This document shows, piece by piece, positions 59,101 to 64,000 of a DNA stretch of 64,000 nucleotides (within the stretch, counting starts at the first letter, position 1; every line of letters begins with the position of its first letter). Origin of the DNA: Sabellastarte sp. h YS-2021 (Eukaryota > Annelida > Polychaeta > Sabellida > Sabellidae); assembly GCA_964017235.1 (NCBI GenBank), contig OZ024929.1, positions 107,741,793-107,805,792 of the forward strand, written 5' to 3'. The notes beneath the pieces are model-generated. The model saw only the letters and a program-made list of their open reading frames with translations. It searched no databases and was not told the origin of the DNA. The translations under genes and the position numbers were made by a program.

Positions 59101-62100
59101 AATACTTTTAGAGATAATTCGCATTTACTCATTTTGAGTAGGTGAGTAATTAGCTATGGGTCTGAAACTTCACCAAGTGAAAGCTCTCCCAAAAGTAGGT
59201 GAATGATTAATTTGACAAAAATTGGCTATCTGCAATACTTTATGAGATAATTCGCATTTACTCATTTTGAGTAGGTGAGTAATTACCTATAGGTCTGAAA
59301 CTTCACCAAGTGAAAGCTCTCCCAAAAGTAGGTGAATGAGTTATTTGAAAAAAATTGGCTATCTGCAATACTTTTAGAGATAATTCGCATTTACTCATTT
59401 TGAGTAGGTGAGTAATTAGCTATGGGTCTGAAACTTCAAGTGAAAGCTCTCCCAAAAGTAGGTGAATCAGTTATTTGAGAAAAATTGGCTATCTGCAATA
59501 CTTTTAGAGATAATTCGCATTTACTCATTTTGAGTAGGTGAGTAATTAGCTATGGGTCTGAAACTTCACCAAGTGAAAGCTCTCCCAAAAGTAGGTGAAT
59601 GAGTTATTTGAGAAAAATTGGCTATCTGCAATACTTTTAGAGATAATTCGCATTTACTCATTTCGAGTAGACGAGTAATTAGCTATGGGTCTGAAACTTC
59701 ACCAAGTGAAAGCTCTCCCAAAAGTAGGTGAATGATTAATTTGAGAAAAATTGGCTATCTGCAATACCTTTAGAGATAATTCGCATTTACTCATTTTGAG
59801 TAGGTGAGTAATTAGCTATGGGTCTGAAACTTCACAGAGTGAAAGCTCTCCCAAAAGTAGGTGAATGAGTTATTTGAGAAAAATTGGCTATCTGCAATAC
59901 TTTTAGAGATAATTCGCATTTACTCATTTTGAGTAGGTGAGTAATTAGCTATGGGTCTGAAACTTCACCAAGTGAAAGCTCTCCCAAAAGTAGGTGAATG
60001 ATTAATTTGACAAAAATTGGCTATCTGCAATACTTTATGAGATAATTCGCATTTACTCATTTTGAGTAGGTGAGTAATTACCTATAGGTCTGAAACTTCA
60101 CCAAGTGAAAGCTCTCCCAAAAGTAGGTGAATGATTAATTTGAGAAAAATTGGCTATCTGCAATACTTTTAGAGATAATTCGCATTTACTCATTTTGAGT
60201 AGGTGAGTAATTAGCTATGGGTCTGAAACTTCACGAAGTGAAAGCTCTCCCAAAAGTAGGTGAATGAGTTATTTGAGAAAAATTGGCTATCTGCAATACT
60301 TTTACAGATAATTCGCATTTACTCATTTTGGGTAGGTGAGTAATTAGCTATGGGTCTGAAACTTCACAGAGTGAAAGCTCTCCCAAAAGTAGGTGAATGA
60401 GTTATTTGAGAAAAATTGGCTATCTGCAATACTTTTAGAGATAATTCGCATTTACTCATTTTGAGTAGGTGAGTAATTAGCTATGGGTCTGAAACTTCAC
60501 CAAGTGAAAGCTCTCCCAAAAGTAGGTGAATGATTAATTTGACAAAAATTGGCTATCTGCAATACTTTATGAGATAATTCGCATTTACTCATTTTGAGTA
60601 GGTGAGTAATTACCTATAGGTCTGAAACTTCACCAAGTGAAAGCTCTCCCAAAAGTAGGTGAATGAGTTATTTGAAAAAAATTGGCTATCTGCAATACTT
60701 TTAGAGATAATTCGCATTTACTCATTTTGAGTAGGTGAGTAATTAGCTATGGGTCTGAAACTTCAAGTGAAAGCTCTCCCAAAAGTAGGTGAATGAGTTA
60801 TTTGAGAAAAATTGGCTATCTGCAATACTTTTAGAGATAATTCGCATTTACTCATTTTGAGTAGGTGAGTAATTAGCTATGGGTCTGAAACTTCACAGAG
60901 TGAAAGCTCTCCCAAAAGTAGGTGAATGAGTTATTTGAGAAAAATTGGCTATCTGCAATACTTTTAGAGATAATTCGCATTTACTCATTTTGAGTAGGTG
61001 AGTAATTAGCTATGGGTCTGAAACTTCACCAAGTGAAAGCTCTCCCAAAAGTAGGTGAATGATTAATTTGACAAAAATTGGCTATCCGCAATACTTTATG
61101 AGATAATTCGCATTTACTCATTTTGAGTAGGTGAGTAATTAGCTATGGGTCTGAAACTTCACCAAGTGAAAGCTCTCCCAAAAGTAGGTGAATGAGTTAT
61201 TTGAGAAAAATTGGCTATCTGCAATACTTTTAGAGATAATTCGCATTTACTCATTTTGAGTAGGTGAGTAATTAGCTATGGGTCTGAAACTTCACCAAGT
61301 GAAAGCTCTCCCCAAAGTAAGTGAATGAGTTATTTGACAAAAATTGGCTATCTGCAATACTTTTAGAGATAATTCGCATTTACTCATTTTGAGTAGGTAA
61401 ATAATTAGCTATGGGTCTGAAACTTCACCATGTGAAAGCTCTCCCAAAAGTAGGTGAATGAGTTATTTGAGAAAAATTGGCTATCTGCAATACTTTTAGA
61501 GATAATTCGCATTTACTCATTTTGAGTAGACGAGTAATTAGCTATGGGTCTGAAACTTCACCAAGTGAAAGCTCTCCCAAAAGTAGGTGAATGATTAATT
61601 TGAGAAAAATTGGCTATCTGCAATACTTTTAGAGATAATTCGCATTTACTCATTTTGAGTAGGTGAGTAATTAGCTATGGGTCTGAAACTTCACCAAGTG
61701 AAAGCTCTCCCAAAAGTAGGTGAATGAGTTATTTGAGAAAAATTGGCTATCTGCAATACTTTTAGAGATAATTCGCATTTACTCATTTCGAGTAGACGAG
61801 TAATTAGCTATGGGTCTGAAACTTCACCAAGTGAAAGCTCTCCCAAAAGTAGGTGAATGATTAATTTGAGAAAAATTGGCTATCTGCAATACTTTTAGAG
61901 ATAATTCGCATTTACTCATTTCGAGTAGGTGAGTAATTAGCTATGGGTCTGAAACTTCACAGAGTGAAAGCTCTCCCAAAAGTAGGTGAATGAGTTATTT
62001 GAGAAAAATTGGCTATCTGCAATACTTTTAGAGATAATTCGCATTTACTCATTTTGAGTAGGTGAGTAATTAGCTATGGGTCTGAAACTTCACCAAGTGA

Positions 62101-64000
62101 AAGCTCTCCCAAAAGTAGGTGAATGATTAATTTGACAAAAATTGGCTATCTGCAATACTTTATGAGATAATTCGCATTTACTCATTTTGAGTAGGTGAGT
62201 AATTACCTATAGGTCTGAAACTTCACCAAGTGAAAGCTCTCCCAAAAGTAGGTGAATGAGTTATTTGAAAAAAATTGGCTATCTGCAATACTTTTAGAGA
62301 TAATTCGCATTTACTCATTTTGAGTAGGTGAGTAATTAGCTATGGGTCTGAAACTTCAAGTGAAAGCTCTCCCAAAAGTAGGTGAATGAGTTATTTGAGA
62401 AAAATTGGCTATCTGCAATACTTTTAGAGATAATTCGCATTTACTCATTTTGAGTAGGTGAGTAATTAGCTATGGGTCTGAAACTTCACAGAGTGAAAGC
62501 TCTCCCAAAAGTAGGTGAATGAGTTATTTGAGAAAAATTGGCTATCTGCAATACTTTTAGAGATAATTCGCATTTACTCATTTTGAGTAGGTGAGTAATT
62601 AGCTATGGGTCTGAAACTTCACCAAGTGAAAGCTCTCCCAAAAGTAGGTGAATGATTAATTTGACAAAAATTGGCTATCCGCAATACTTTATGAGATAAT
62701 TCGCATTTACTCATTTTGAGTAGGTGAGTAATTAGCTATGGGTCTGAAACTTCACCAAGTGAAAGCTCTCCCAAAAGTAGGTGAATGAGTTATTTGAGAA
62801 AAATTGGCTATCTGCAATACTTTTAGAGATAATTCGCATTTACTCATTTTGAGTAGGTGAGTAATTAGCTATGGGTCTGAAACTTCACCAAGTGAAAGCT
62901 CTCCCCAAAGTAAGTGAATGAGTTATTTGACAAAAATTGGCTATCTGCAATACTTTTAGAGATAATTCGCATTTACTCATTTTGAGTAGGTAAATAATTA
63001 GCTATGGGTCTGAAACTTCACCATGTGAAAGCTCTCCCAAAAGTAGGTGAATGAGTTATTTGAGAAAAATTGGCTATCTGCAATACTTTTAGAGATAATT
63101 CGCATTTACTCATTTTGAGTAGACGAGTAATTAGCTATGGGTCTGAAACTTCACCAAGTGAAAGCTCTCCCAAAAGTAGGTGAATGATTAATTTGAGAAA
63201 AATTGGCTATCTGCAATACTTTTAGAGATAATTCGCATTTACTCATTTCGAGTAGACGAGTAATTAGCTATGGGTCTGAAACTTCACCAAGTGAAAGCTC
63301 TCCCAAAAGTAGGTGAATGATTAATTTGAGAAAAATTGGCTATCTGCAATACTTTTAGAGATAATTCGCATTTACTCATTTCGAGTAGGTGAGTAATTAG
63401 CTATGGGTCTGAAACTTCACAGAGTGAAAGCTCTCCCAAAAGTAGGTGAATGAGTTATTTGAGAAAAATTGGCTATCTGCAATACTTTTAGAGATAATTC
63501 GCATTTACTCATTTTGAGTAGGTGAGTAATTAGCTATGGGTCTGAAACTTCACCAAGTGAAAGCTCTCCCAAAAGTAGGTGAATGATTAATTTGACAAAA
63601 ATTGGCTATCTGCAATACTTTATGAGATAATTCGCATTTACTCATTTTGAGTAGGTGAGTAATTACCTATAGGTCTGAAACTTCACCAAGTGAAAGCTCT
63701 CCCAAAAGTAGGTGAATGAGTTATTTGAAAAAAATTGGCTATCTGCAATACTTTTAGAGATAATTCGCATTTACTCATTTTGAGTAGGTGAGTAATTAGC
63801 TATGGGTCTGAAACTTCAAGTGAAAGCTCTCCCAAAAGTAGGTGAATGAGTTATTTGAGAAAAATTGGCTATCTGCAATACTTTTAGAGATAATTCGCAT
63901 TTACTCATTTTGAGTAGGTGAGTAATTAGCTATGGGTCTGAAACTTCACAGAGTGAAAGCTCTCCCAAAAGTAGGTGAATGAGTTATTTGAGAAAAATTG
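56146..64000 (-). mobile_element. Helitron-like element D3 (runs off the window)
   Basis: The 3' end on the minus strand has CTAG at 56146-56149, then the TTTTTGC hairpin and GGGACGCTT STIR as in D2, with long near-identity to D2 through 56640. It interrupts satellite A of A2 between A and T (ATAAA/TGAG). Satellite D occupies about 56290-56540 and satellite E the rest. The 5' end is outside the window. Confidence 0.8.
56640..64000 (+). repeat. Satellite E array, about 55 copies of 133 bp, with higher-order repeats
   Basis: The unit TTTACTCATTTTGAGTAGGT...GAGATAATTCGCA repeats every 132-133 bases with few indels. Variant monomers recur at fixed distances. The short GAAACTTCAAGTG form is at 59431, 60758, 62351 and 63811; TTTTGGGTAGG is at 57401, 58997 and 60324; TAGGTAAATAATTAG is at 58341, 61394 and 62987. 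Steps of 1327, 1460 and 1593 bases equal 10, 11 and 12 monomers. Contiguous monomers with no unique spacers rule out CRISPR. Confidence 0.95.

Noticed and set aside
56640-64000. CRISPR-like regular repeat array
   Set aside because: Monomers are contiguous 133-bp units with no unique spacers, in a eukaryotic transposon.

Overview
This window is eukaryotic, non-coding-rich DNA of an invertebrate. The mix of element types (DIRS-like and CR1-like retroelements, Helitron/Helentron elements with internal satellites, a tRNA-derived SINE, hAT and PIF/Harbinger MITEs) together with a CABIT-domain adaptor and an importin-13-like gene fits a lophotrochozoan, most likely a bivalve mollusc. The species cannot be fixed from the sequence.

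Only two host genes can be supported, both on the minus strand. (1) 19272-21629 is an uninterrupted 785-codon gene for a GAREM-like CABIT-domain signalling adaptor. (2) 48143-51074 carries the last recognisable exons of an importin-13-like nuclear transport receptor. Its four exons encode about 184 residues with clean phase-0 junctions. The rest of that gene must lie beyond the right edge, so the whole right-hand repeat block sits in one of its introns if the gene is intact.

Nearly everything else is mobile or tandemly repeated DNA. Left block (1-18.3 kb): an element with a 147-bp satellite (A), a linker (C) and a 155-bp satellite (B). It is cut by a truncated CR1-like LINE, by a 6.15-kb Helitron-like element (F, 3189-9338) that itself holds a 3.34-kb TTAA-flanked transposon, and by a 1.36-kb Helitron-like element (G1). 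It is followed by a fourth element with a 168-bp satellite (D1), nested hAT and stem-loop MITEs, and another A-C array fused to a G end. Middle block (22-38 kb): several inverted-repeat elements built of short palindromes, a SINE, an inverted B array hit twice by MITEs, a dead MADF-type transposon ORF, fragments of a HARBI1-like transposase, a LINE RT, a DIRS-like element and a Penelope-type endonuclease. Right block (38.7-64 kb): a 5.7-kb Helitron (D2) split by another (G3), a 146-bp satellite element (K), the importin-13 exons, then three nested minus-strand Helitrons: G2 holds tandem A1/A2, and A2 holds D3. D3 carries a 133-bp satellite array (E) of at least 7.3 kb that runs off the window.

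The most interesting theme is a family of rolling-circle-type transposons sharing one terminal grammar: a 5' hairpin, a complementary subterminal repeat near the 3' end, a 3' hairpin, then CTAG, inserted between A and T with no target duplication. Each family carries its own private satellite, and the otherwise unrelated satellites share a short GAG(A/T)TAT core and, in several, AGGTCA-type half-sites.
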